Below are positions 1-8,207 of a stretch of DNA of 64,000 bases, piece after piece. The position numbers and the translations under genes were made by a program. The DNA is taken from assembly GCA_002354735.1 (NCBI GenBank), contig DEMD01000010.1:310001-374000 (forward strand), in the 5' to 3' direction. Position 1 is the first letter of the stretch; each line of letters begins with the position of its first letter. The notes under the pieces are model-generated. The model saw nothing but the letters and a program-made list of their open reading frames with translations. It was not told the origin of the DNA and made no database searches. The DNA comes from Gammaproteobacteria bacterium UBA2679 (GTDB lineage Bacteria; Pseudomonadota; Gammaproteobacteria; Pseudomonadales; Oleiphilaceae).

Positions 1-710
1 ACACGGTGGGGCTATGTCCATTCCGCTACTCGATCGTCGCCTACGACAATGAGCACGAGCGTCCTGTTCGTAATAGCAAAGGCCGGATGATTCCGGTGAA
101 GAAGGGCGAGACCGGTCTGCTGATAGGCGAAATATCCGAGAAGACCCCTTTCCATGGCTACACCGACGCAGAAAAAACCGAGAAGTGTATTTTCCATGAT
201 GTCTTCAAGAAGGGCGATCGCTGGTTCAACTCCGGGGATCTGATGCGAAACATGGGCTTTCGCCACGCCCAGTTCGTCGACCGCCTGGGCGATACCTTCC
301 GCTGGAAGGGAGAGAACGTCTCAACCACGGAAGTTGAATTGATCATTGATGCTCATCCAAGCGTGGTTGAGTCGATCGTCTATGGTGTCGAGATTCCGGG
401 GACCAACGGCCGGGCTGGCATGGCGTGGCTGAAGACAACCGGACACCCGGGGCAATTCGACTTCGAGGGTTTCCTCAAGATGTTACGCAGCAGCCTGCCT
501 GTCTGCGCCGTTCCGATCTTCCTGCGGCTTGGTGAGGCAGCTGAAACGACCGGAACCTTCAAGCACAAAAAGGCGCCTTTGAAGGAGGCTGGCTACGACA
601 TCAATTCGACCGACGATCCGATCTATGCCTGGCTCCCAGGCACGACGACCTATACCCGGATCACGCCGGCGATTCTTGAAGGTCTCAACCAGGGCGCTTA
701 TCGCCTCTAG
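1..710 (+). CDS. Acyl-CoA synthetase, AMP-binding family (C-terminal part, cut by window edge)
   Basis: This is the C-terminal ~235 residues of an ANL-superfamily adenylating enzyme; the reading frame is open to the window edge, so the start lies outside. The segment DRLGDTFRWKGENVSTTEVE matches the hinge and C-terminal lid of long or very-long-chain acyl-CoA synthetases of the FATP type, and a Lys in the tail (KHKKAPLKEAGYD) fits the usual catalytic lysine region. By family it activates fatty acids to CoA thioesters. It converges with the AraC regulator, sharing the stop-codon bases CTAG. A lipid role also suits the nearby fatty-acid hydroxylase. Exact chain-length preference cannot be told. 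Confidence 0.85.
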   Translation, partial: TVGLCPFRYSIVAYDNEHERPVRNSKGRMIPVKKGETGLLIGEISEKTPFHGYTDAEKTEKCIFHDVFKKGDRWFNSGDLMRNMGFRHAQFVDRLGDTFRWKGENVSTTEVELIIDAHPSVVESIVYGVEIPGTNGRAGMAWLKTTGHPGQFDFEGFLKMLRSSLPVCAVPIFLRLGEAAETTGTFKHKKAPLKEAGYDINSTDDPIYAWLPGTTTYTRITPAILEGLNQGAYRL

Positions 711-1720
711 TACGGTGGAGTGGTAGATCCCAGGCGCCGTCTGCGTCGGCCAGGCGAGCTGGCAGTCCAGCGGCGATAGGCCCGGGTGAAGGCGCTCTGT
801 TCGGAGAAGCCGAGCAGCAGCGCAATGTCGCTCAGACTGAGGCTGGTATCGCCGAGATACTGCTCTGCAAGTTGTTCACGACTGCGATCCAGCCAGTGCT
901 GCCAGCTCATGTCGTGCTGAGCGAGTCTTCTTTGCAATGTCCGTGGCGACATGTGCATGGCCTGGGCCGCACGCACCAATGTCGGTTCGCCATCCGCGAG
1001 CAGTCGCAGCAGAACCTGCTGCAGAATCCGTTCAACGTCGGAGGCGCCGGGTAGTGCACGTAACAGCGCCTGGGCTTGTCGGTCGAGCAAGTGCCTCAGC
1101 GTGGGGTCCCGTCGGGGCATGGGGATTGCCAGGTAGGCCTGGGGGAAGCGGACGCGAACATAGGCATCTCCAAAGGATACTGGACAACCAAAAAAGCTCT
1201 CATACGCCGACGCGTCTCTGGGGCTCACCTCACCACGAAAGCTAACCTTTGAGAGTGATGGCGGGTCATCCATCTGACGCCGCAGAAAGGTGAGCAGGGC
1301 AGCAATCGCAACGCCATCGCCCTGCTGCCCCAGACCACTACTATCGGGAGGCCATCGGATCTCCACATCATCGCCTGTGGCTTCGAGTTCAGCGATGCTC
1401 ACCCCGTAGAACAGCCGCTCGTAGCGCTGATAGGCCAGCATGGCTTCCCCTACGGTATCCGAAGCCAGAACCAGATAGCCCAGCACGCCAACATGGGCAG
1501 GCGTGACACAGGCGCCAATTGCCAGTTCTGGCGCCGGCTGATCAGGCGCGAGGGCAACGCCGCGCTCGACCAGATCACGCCAGACGGGTACGGGCACGTT
1601 ATCTTCCCGAGACCAGCGGGCGAGCGCGCTGCGAAGATCAAGCGCCTCGTGGTGCGCATCGTCGAGCCAGTCTCTAAGCAGCCCAATCCATGCCCCGGTT
1701 ACTCGCATAACCTGTCCCAT
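707..1720 (-). CDS. AraC-family transcriptional regulator with Arabinose_bd-type N-terminal domain
   Basis: The 337-residue protein has an N-terminal sensor region of the type found in OruR/ArgR-like AraC regulators, with the TLRHLLDRQAQALLRALP linker segment. The C-terminal HTH_18 DNA-binding domain (about residues 235-330) shows AQAMHMSPRTLQRRLAQ and ALLLGFSEQSAFTRAYRRW, the two helix-turn-helix units. The ATG start is set by an excellent ribosome binding site, GGAGGTGA, just upstream. It probably senses a small molecule and regulates neighbouring lipid genes, but the target is an inference. Its stop overlaps that of the acyl-CoA synthetase within CTAG at 707-710. Confidence 0.9.
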   Translation of the reverse strand: MGQVMRVTGAWIGLLRDWLDDAHHEALDLRSALARWSREDNVPVPVWRDLVERGVALAPDQPAPELAIGACVTPAHVGVLGYLVLASDTVGEAMLAYQRYERLFYGVSIAELEATGDDVEIRWPPDSSGLGQQGDGVAIAALLTFLRRQMDDPPSLSKVSFRGEVSPRDASAYESFFGCPVSFGDAYVRVRFPQAYLAIPMPRRDPTLRHLLDRQAQALLRALPGASDVERILQQVLLRLLADGEPTLVRAAQAMHMSPRTLQRRLAQHDMSWQHWLDRSREQLAEQYLGDTSLSLSDIALLLGFSEQSAFTRAYRRWTASSPGRRRRRLGSTTPPY

Positions 1721-1835
1721 GTCACCTCCGCGAACTGTTGGCGTCTATAGTCAAAAGCGCGTCACGTATGGTCAATAATAGCAACTGATTCGGGTGAAGA
1801 ATACGCTTGATGATACGCCTGGATGAGGCCAGAAC

Positions 1836-2750
1836 ATGTACGAACTGATGACAACAACGATTCGTGAGAGCGGACTCGAGGGGCTCTGGACCTGGCTAAG
1901 CACCTGGTTAGCGCTTGATGCCCGTCAGCTCATATTCATGGTCGCCACACCAGTCTTCATTGGTGTGACACTCTGGGAGTATCGACGCATCAGGCATGAC
2001 AAGCGATTGATGGATGTCGGCGAAGCGTTCAGGAATTTTGGACTCGGCGCCGGCTATCAGGTCACCGAGCTGCTCTTTGCCGGCATCATAGCCTTTCCAG
2101 CCTATGCGCTTGTCTATCACTTTCGATTGCTGGATCTCGAGCTGAACTGGCTCACGGCTGTACTGGTGCTGATTGGCGTAGACCTCTGCTTTTACTGGAT
2201 GCATCGCTGCAGTCATCGAATGCGCTGGTTCTGGGCTGCGCACGTCGTGCATCATTCATCCGAGCGTATGAATTTCTCGACGGCAATGCGGCAGAACGCC
2301 ACCAATATCTTCAATGGTAACTGGATCTTCTATCTGCCGCTGGCACTCATCGGCTTCAATCCCGTCTGGATAGGCGTCGCGTACGCGCTGTCGCTGGTGT
2401 ACCAGTTCTTCATTCATACGACACTGGTCGGGCGGCTGCATCCGTGGCTGGAAATGGTATTCAACACGCCCAGCCACCACCGCGTGCATCACGGCAGAAA
2501 TCCGCAGTATATCGATCAGAATTACGGTGGTGTGCTCATCGTGTGGGATCGTCTATTTGGAACCTTCGTGCCGGAGGATAGCGCTAATCCACCGGAATAT
2601 GGCATCACCCGACAGGTCTACTCGAACAACCCGATACGACTTTGGACTCATGAATACGTCGACCTGTTCCGCGACATGCGCCGCCCAGGTAAGCTGATTT
2701 CCCGCCTGAAACATCTATGGATGCCGCCGGATTGGGAGCGGAGTGACTAG
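1836..2750 (+). CDS. Fatty acid hydroxylase / sterol desaturase superfamily membrane protein
   Basis: This 304-residue integral membrane protein has the histidine boxes of the non-heme di-iron hydroxylase family: H123-x3-H127, H136-x2-H139-H140, H194, and H214-H215-x2-H218-H219. Hydrophobic stretches near residues 32-47, 78-95, 104-122 and 164-190 place it in the inner membrane. The family hydroxylates or desaturates lipids; the substrate here is unknown. The ATG is preceded by GAGG seven bases upstream. It ends tail-to-tail with the DUF1653 gene, sharing CTAG. It is divergent from the AraC regulator, which may control it (inference). Confidence 0.88.
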   Translation: MYELMTTTIRESGLEGLWTWLSTWLALDARQLIFMVATPVFIGVTLWEYRRIRHDKRLMDVGEAFRNFGLGAGYQVTELLFAGIIAFPAYALVYHFRLLDLELNWLTAVLVLIGVDLCFYWMHRCSHRMRWFWAAHVVHHSSERMNFSTAMRQNATNIFNGNWIFYLPLALIGFNPVWIGVAYALSLVYQFFIHTTLVGRLHPWLEMVFNTPSHHRVHHGRNPQYIDQNYGGVLIVWDRLFGTFVPEDSANPPEYGITRQVYSNNPIRLWTHEYVDLFRDMRRPGKLISRLKHLWMPPDWERSD

Positions 2751-2989
2751 GCGATATCTGCTTCAGTATCGAGCGGCCGTTCCCAGGCAAAGCGGGGTAT
2801 CGTCTCGCCATCGATTTCGACTGTCTCGGTGAACATGCACAGCGGTCGCACCCATAAACCCTGTTGACCATAGAGTGCTCTGTAGACCACCAGCTCTTCT
2901 TCGGTTTCGCTATGACGGGCTACACCCATCACTGCATAGATTTGCCCCTTATAATGGCGGTAGATTCCTGTCCTGAGAGATTTGCTCAT
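2747..2989 (-). CDS. DUF1653 domain protein
   Basis: This small 80-residue protein consists almost wholly of a DUF1653 domain, recognised from GIYRHYKG, VARHSETEEELVVYRALYG, GLWVRPLCMF and VDGETIPRF. The family is widespread in bacteria as a stand-alone domain and has no established function. The ATG start has no strong ribosome binding site. The gene overlaps the stop of the fatty-acid hydroxylase by four bases (CTAG). Confidence 0.88.
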   Translation of the reverse strand: MSKSLRTGIYRHYKGQIYAVMGVARHSETEEELVVYRALYGQQGLWVRPLCMFTETVEIDGETIPRFAWERPLDTEADIA

Positions 2990-3081
2990 GATTCTGGCCC
3001 TGATGGATCGAGGCAGGTACGAACCGTGACACGGTATCGTTCTCCATTTGTTGTCATTATGTAACCACGCTTGGTTAATTA

Positions 3082-3110
3082 TTGTTCAGATTGTAGCCGC
3101 GCTGTAAAAT
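3082..3110 (+). promoter_or_regulatory. Candidate sigma-70 promoter of the lectin-pectate lyase gene
   Basis: TTGTTC (3082-3087) and TAAAAT (3105-3110) are separated by 17 bp. The -10 box matches the consensus at 5 of 6 positions and the -35 at 3 of 6. It lies 27 bp before the ATG, which is preceded by AGGGG. Found by eye only. Confidence 0.4.
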
Positions 3111-3137
3111 GCGCGCCACATCACAAAGGGGCTTGGT

Positions 3138-5192
3138 ATGGTTGTACAGACTCTCGATCGTGTATCCCGCAAACATCGGTTTTCGCCGCTCATCGTTAAA
3201 TTATGCATCCTCGTTCAGTGTACGTTCGTCGCTCAGTTGAGTCATGCAGCGCTACAGTCTGGACAGGTTTATGCAGTGGTCAACGCCGGCAGTGGTCTTG
3301 GCATCGACACTGCCGGGGCGAGCATGAACAATGGCGCCATTCTACAGCAATGGGGCACTGGGGCGGGCGCTCACCAACAGGTCATTGCTCGGGCTACAGG
3401 CAACGGATTATGGACCCTTGAGCTTCGTCATAGCGGCAAACTGATCGACGTCAACGGCGCTGCGACATGGCCGGGCGCGCCTGTCATACAATGGGCCGCC
3501 AACGGCCAGGCCAATCAGCAGTGGCAAATTACTGAAACTGTTACTGGACGCTATCGTGTTGCGTCTGCCAACAGCGGGCAGGTGCTGTCAGTTGCCCAGA
3601 ACGCGACAAGAAGCGGTGCGGCACTGGTGCAGGATTATGATTTCGGCAACGATTTTCAGCGTTGGGATTTTCGTCTTCTCAAGGGCTATGTCAACCCGGC
3701 ATCGAATACCGCAGCGTCAGGACAGGTTTACCGTCTGGAAAATGTTGGCAGCGGCAAGAGTCTCGATGTCGCAGGTGCCTCGACTGCGAATCGAGCTAAC
3801 GTTCAGCAGTGGGGCTACGGCGGCGGTATTCATCAGCAGTTCGTGCTTCGTCAAACCAGCTACGGTGACTGGAACATAGAAGCTCAGCACTCAGGCAGCA
3901 TGCTCGATGTGGCCGGTAATTCGACTGACGATGGCGGCAATATCCATCAGCATTCAGCCAATGGCTATTCCAACCAGCGATGGCAGTTCAATCGGCTGAG
4001 CGACGGCACCTATCAAATCCGATCAGTGCGCAGTGGTCACCTGCTCAGTCCGCAGTTTTTCCAGACTGGCAGTGGGACGAGTGTCGTGCAGGCGGCAGAC
4101 GTGGGCAGTCCTTTCCAGAGATGGCGTCTGAGCACCATAGAGTTTGCAGCAGATAACGGCAGCGATGGTTTTGCAGCTCAGCCTGGTCGAGACGGTCTTC
4201 GAACTACCACTGGCGGTGGTCAGTCGAATCCATGGCGGGTTTACAACTGCCAGGATCTCAAGCAGGCACTCACCAGCCCTTATCCTCAGGTTGTTCAGAT
4301 TCCGGATAACGTGACCATCGACTGCCGGACCGCACCGCGAGACCAGGTGGCCTGCCCGATCGACTGTGGCTATTCTGATCCTGGCAAGACCTTTTATCGC
4401 GTTCCGGTTGGTTCGCAAACCTGCACGTCGCTGGGCAGTGTGAGCAACGCGACTGTGACGCGCTCACGAAATGAAACCGGTATTCACCTTGAGTCGAACA
4501 AGACGCTCATTGGTGGCCGTAATTCGAAAGTTAGAGGGGCAAGCTTCAACCTCAACGGCCGCAGCAATATCATCATTCGCAACCTTGAGATCTGGGATGT
4601 CAATCCGGGACTCATCGAAGCTGGCGATGGTATCGGCCTCGATAACAGCACCCATGTCTGGATCGATCACGTTCGTCTTGGTTTGATCAGCGATGGGTAT
4701 ATCGATGTCCGAAATAGCGAGAATGTCACACTTTCCTGGAACCACCTGGACGGCCGCAACCCGGCAGTCTGTGGCTCTCAGCACCACTACACGGCCCTCG
4801 TATCAGAGTCGCAGGTGACCTTGCATCACAACTACTGGGATGAAGTGTCAGGAAGAAACCCGAAGCTGACAGGCAGTCGCACCCGGGCTCACCTGTTCAA
4901 CAATTACTGGCGCAATGTGACCTACTTCAGCATCAGTGCCAGTGGCGGTGCGCAGGCACGGGTCGAAGGTAACTTCTTTGAGAATTCCAGTCGCCCGCAC
5001 TGGAACGAAAACTTCAGCGCTTTCATTGAAGCGCCTCAGAATAGCAACATCTATGTGCTGCGCTCTGCAGAAGAGAAGCAGAACAAGGATGCCTGGGGCT
5101 CGGTGTTCGCCGACCTGAAGATGTATGCGTACAAGGTCGATGATGCTTCACGTATCCCGACTGCGGTATCTCAGGGCGCGGGACCACGCTGA
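3138..5192 (+). CDS. Secreted pectate lyase (PL1-like) with two ricin-type lectin domains
   Basis: This is a 684-residue exported polysaccharide-binding enzyme. A signal peptide occupies about residues 1-38 (hydrophobic core, then SHAA). Two ricin B / CBM13-like domains follow, at about 40-180 and 194-333, each with repeated Q-x-W motifs (QQW at 127-129, QRW at 174-176, QQW at 223-225, QRW at 280-282 and 327-329). The C-terminal part (about 345-665) is a right-handed beta-helix of the pectate lyase type: VWIDH (508-511) and DGYID (519-523) supply likely calcium ligands, and R573 in SGRNPK is the likely catalytic Arg. The second Arg usual in the RxPxxR motif is Thr here. By family it cleaves polygalacturonate by beta-elimination outside the cell; the true substrate is unproven. 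A strong terminator follows. Confidence 0.85.
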   Translation: MVVQTLDRVSRKHRFSPLIVKLCILVQCTFVAQLSHAALQSGQVYAVVNAGSGLGIDTAGASMNNGAILQQWGTGAGAHQQVIARATGNGLWTLELRHSGKLIDVNGAATWPGAPVIQWAANGQANQQWQITETVTGRYRVASANSGQVLSVAQNATRSGAALVQDYDFGNDFQRWDFRLLKGYVNPASNTAASGQVYRLENVGSGKSLDVAGASTANRANVQQWGYGGGIHQQFVLRQTSYGDWNIEAQHSGSMLDVAGNSTDDGGNIHQHSANGYSNQRWQFNRLSDGTYQIRSVRSGHLLSPQFFQTGSGTSVVQAADVGSPFQRWRLSTIEFAADNGSDGFAAQPGRDGLRTTTGGGQSNPWRVYNCQDLKQALTSPYPQVVQIPDNVTIDCRTAPRDQVACPIDCGYSDPGKTFYRVPVGSQTCTSLGSVSNATVTRSRNETGIHLESNKTLIGGRNSKVRGASFNLNGRSNIIIRNLEIWDVNPGLIEAGDGIGLDNSTHVWIDHVRLGLISDGYIDVRNSENVTLSWNHLDGRNPAVCGSQHHYTALVSESQVTLHHNYWDEVSGRNPKLTGSRTRAHLFNNYWRNVTYFSISASGGAQARVEGNFFENSSRPHWNENFSAFIEAPQNSNIYVLRSAEEKQNKDAWGSVFADLKMYAYKVDDASRIPTAVSQGAGPR

Positions 5193-5231
5193 TTCGTCGT
5201 CGTGCTGTCACGGTAACGACTTTGTAAATTC

Positions 5232-5265
5232 AAGGCGCTGTGGGTCACCCGCAGCGCCTTTCTTC
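5232..5265 (+). terminator. Rho-independent terminator after the pectate lyase gene
   Basis: A perfect stem AAGGCGCTG / CAGCGCCTT (5232-5240 with 5252-5260) is extended by GGG/CCC around a TCA loop, with one T-G pair, and is followed by TTTCTTC. This is the clearest intrinsic terminator in the window and marks the lyase as a single-gene unit. Confidence 0.85.
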
Positions 5266-5415
5266 GTTGTGGGGGCGGATTTTCTTTTCCTCGCAGGACG
5301 ATAAATCTACAATGACGCCTGGCTCGCCGGATTAAAAAGCGGCGAAACAGTTTTACAGCCAAGAGCTTGTCAAAGAGGCAGTTGTCGAAGAGGCCGTTTT
5401 TCCAGAGAGGGTGCC

Positions 5416-5874
5416 ATGAGCTTTACCGTCACGAGCGAGCTCCAGATCGGTGCAGAAGAACTCCTGGCGACGCTTAACATGGCGGGCGTGAACGAGGAGC
5501 TGGCGCCGTTCGTTCGAATGACTGCCCCGCCTGGCTGGGCCGATCGAGCCATCGAAACGTGGCCTGAGCGGACAGTCCTGTTTTCAAGCTGGATTTTACT
5601 GTTCGGTGCCATTCCACTGGATAAACACACCTTTTTCTTTCGTTGGATTGACCCATCACGAGGTTTTAGCGAGAGCTCCACATCTTTCCTGCACGCCAGC
5701 TGGGAACATCAGCGGGAAATCGACGGCAGTGAATTTGCCTGCAGAGTCAGAGACACGGTCCAGTTCCGGAGCAGGATTCCCGGTCTGGGTGTTGTTCTCG
5801 AGCCGCTGTACAAGGCCATTTTCAGGCACCGTCATCGCCGTCTCAGGATACGCTTTGGCGCCAGCATTGATTGA
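5416..5874 (+). CDS. SRPBCC-like ligand-binding protein (hypothetical)
   Basis: This 152-residue soluble protein resembles the START/Bet v1-like SRPBCC superfamily in pattern: a basic-rich C-terminal helix (LEPLYKAIFRHRHRRLRIRFG) and a beta-rich middle with FFFRWIDPSRGF. No signal peptide or membrane segment is visible. The ATG lies after an AGAGAGGG ribosome-binding stretch. Function is unknown; related proteins bind hydrophobic ligands. It sits between the pectate lyase terminator and the glycosyltransferase fusion, transcribed in the same direction. Confidence 0.65.
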   Translation: MSFTVTSELQIGAEELLATLNMAGVNEELAPFVRMTAPPGWADRAIETWPERTVLFSSWILLFGAIPLDKHTFFFRWIDPSRGFSESSTSFLHASWEHQREIDGSEFACRVRDTVQFRSRIPGLGVVLEPLYKAIFRHRHRRLRIRFGASID

Positions 5875-5966
5875 CATCTGAAGTCCCCGTCGCCGTACAC
5901 CGATCAGCATCATATTCATCCGCGGCGTAGTTGACCGGAGCGCCTTGCAATGGACTGTAATCATCA

Positions 5967-8207
5967 ATGGTATTGAGCAGAAAGCAGCGTTGGCTTCGCT
6001 TTGCCTATGTGGCGAATATTGTGCTGGTGTGTGTGCTCGTGGCTCATCAGATCCGTCTGTATGTCGAGAAGCCGGAGTTTGAATCTGTTCATGCCACGCA
6101 GGTCCCGATGATCAGGCAGCTGCTGGAGCGCAAGCCGGCTTATCGGTTCGCGGTGGTCGGCAACATCAATAACTCCGTGCATGTGTTTCGCGACAGGATC
6201 ATTCCACGTATCAACCGCGATGATGTCGACTTTCTGATATCAGCCGGCAATGCCGTGGCCAGCGGGCAGGAGGAAAACTATAGGGCTATCTACAAAAGCC
6301 TGGAACAGCTTTCCAAGCCTTACCTCCTCACCTATGGTGCCAACGAGCACAGCGATTTTGGCAGTTTCCAGTTCTATGAGCATTTCGGGCCGCACTTCTT
6401 CTCATTCATCTCAGGCGACAGTCATTTCATCTTTCTTGACGGTACCGGTAAATCTTCGCTGACCTGGCAGCTCGACTGGCTTGAACGTGAGTTAAGCAAT
6501 TCCAGTGCGGCCCATCGATTTCTGTTCATCGGCCTGCCGCTTCAGAAGGTGGTGGATCATGATCTGACGCCATTTGAATCCGATGCCTACCTCGAGCCGC
6601 GGGAATTCCGCAATGGCTTGGTGCGTATAGCAGAAACTCATGAAGTCGACGCCGTGTTCTCGGCAAATCTTGCGCTCTATTCCAGACAGTCCATCAACGG
6701 GGTCGACTACGTCACGACGGGAGGAGCGGGGGGCTTGATCGTGGATTCAGTGGACAGCTTTCATCACTTCGTCGTTGTGGATGTCGATGATGCTGGCGTG
6801 AAAATCAGCCGCGTTCGCCTGGATGTCGACGAGATTGCCTGGCGACGAACACTGAAAAGCGCGTGGTCCACGATCTATGCCTTTTTCTACGTCAGCTATC
6901 TGCGCTTCCTGCTTATCGTCAGCGTTTTGCTTATCGTGGCGATACGCTTACATCGCCTGATCGCAGAAGAGCGAAATTACTACCCGAACTTTGAAATCGA
7001 CCCCACGCCGTACCTGAATCGTTCGCTCAGGATAGGCATGTACTCAAACAACTATTTTCCCTTCGTTTCGGGTGTCTCGGTCTCGGTAGACAGATTACGG
7101 AATGGATTGATGGCGCTCGGAAACCAGATTCTGCTTTTCGTGCCGCGCTATACGGACAACGCAGCTCATGAGCAGGGGGTGATCAGGGTGCCGACCTTCA
7201 TGGCCTTCGGCGAAAAGCGCGAATTCCGCCTCACGAATCCGCTATCACTGAAATTCTATCATGAGCTCAAACGATTCAGGCCGGACATCATCCATGTGCA
7301 TCACCCGTTCTGGCTGGGTTCGCTGGGGCTGTTGCTCGGCTGGCGGCTCAAGGTGCCAGTCGTATACACATATCACACGCGTCTCGAGCATTACGCTCAT
7401 TTCGTGCCCCTGCCAGGGATGTTATTCAGAAACCTGATATCGCATTATCTCATCAAGCGGTTTTCCAATCGCTGTCATGGGGTCATTGTGCCCACCTATT
7501 CGGCGGAGGAATACCTGCGCGTGTTGGGGGTGCGGACAACGACGCTGGTACAGCCCACCGGCATTGATGTCACCCGGTTTCGCACGGTCGATACAAACCG
7601 ACTGTCGGTTCTGCACGAGAGATATCAGCTGGATGGGAAGACGGTGCTCGTGAGCGTGTCCAGAGTCAGCAAGGAGAAAAATATCGGCTTCATGCTTGGT
7701 GCCCTGGCAGTATTGCGCCAATGGGGGGTTCATGACTTCCACCTGCTGCTGGTGGGGGACGGTCCTGGTTTAACGAGCGTGCGAGCAAGAATTGTTGAGC
7801 TCGACCTCGAGCGACACGTCACTCTGATTGGCGCCGTACCGCCAGACGACATCCCCCTGTATTACCATCTTGGGGATATCTTCGTATTCGCCTCGAAGTC
7901 GGAAACACAGGGGATGGTGATACTCGAGGCGATGGCTGCTGGTTTGCCGGTAGTATCGGTCAGGTCCAGCGGTATCGACGATGTGGTGCGGCAGGGTCAT
8001 AATGGTTTCAAGACGCCTGAAAATCGTCATGAATGGGCGCAGAGTCTCAAAGAGCTCATTGAAGACGAGGCACTCAGATTACAGCTCGGGAAGCAGGCTC
8101 AGGCCTTCGCGGCCGATTACGATATCAGCCACTTCGCTCGCTCGATTCACGGCTTCTATGCTGAGGTGCTGGCGGAATATCATGCCCACTCGCCTCGCAG
8201 GCACTAG
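5967..8207 (+). CDS. Membrane fusion of an inactive metallophosphoesterase-like domain and a GT4 glycosyltransferase
   Basis: The 746-residue protein has a transmembrane helix at about 12-30 after a basic N-terminus, an extracytoplasmic domain at about 55-290, a second helix at about 303-326, and a cytoplasmic GT4 domain from about 353. The first domain follows the calcineurin-like phosphoesterase layout, but every metal motif is changed: GDxH is G65-N-I-N68, GD is G94-N95, GNHD is G124-A-N-E127, the His of the fourth motif is G189, and GHxH is A233-N-L-A236. The GT4 half is intact, with SGVSVSVDRLRNGL, IIHVHHPFWLG, PTGID, SRVSKEKN and an E-x7-E motif (ETQGMVILE). It resembles diacylglycerol glucosyltransferases, so a glycolipid product is a reasonable inference. 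It overlaps the convergent TVP38 gene by 83 bp. Confidence 0.85.
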   Translation: MVLSRKQRWLRFAYVANIVLVCVLVAHQIRLYVEKPEFESVHATQVPMIRQLLERKPAYRFAVVGNINNSVHVFRDRIIPRINRDDVDFLISAGNAVASGQEENYRAIYKSLEQLSKPYLLTYGANEHSDFGSFQFYEHFGPHFFSFISGDSHFIFLDGTGKSSLTWQLDWLERELSNSSAAHRFLFIGLPLQKVVDHDLTPFESDAYLEPREFRNGLVRIAETHEVDAVFSANLALYSRQSINGVDYVTTGGAGGLIVDSVDSFHHFVVVDVDDAGVKISRVRLDVDEIAWRRTLKSAWSTIYAFFYVSYLRFLLIVSVLLIVAIRLHRLIAEERNYYPNFEIDPTPYLNRSLRIGMYSNNYFPFVSGVSVSVDRLRNGLMALGNQILLFVPRYTDNAAHEQGVIRVPTFMAFGEKREFRLTNPLSLKFYHELKRFRPDIIHVHHPFWLGSLGLLLGWRLKVPVVYTYHTRLEHYAHFVPLPGMLFRNLISHYLIKRFSNRCHGVIVPTYSAEEYLRVLGVRTTTLVQPTGIDVTRFRTVDTNRLSVLHERYQLDGKTVLVSVSRVSKEKNIGFMLGALAVLRQWGVHDFHLLLVGDGPGLTSVRARIVELDLERHVTLIGAVPPDDIPLYYHLGDIFVFASKSETQGMVILEAMAAGLPVVSVRSSGIDDVVRQGHNGFKTPENRHEWAQSLKELIEDEALRLQLGKQAQAFAADYDISHFARSIHGFYAEVLAEYHAHSPRRH

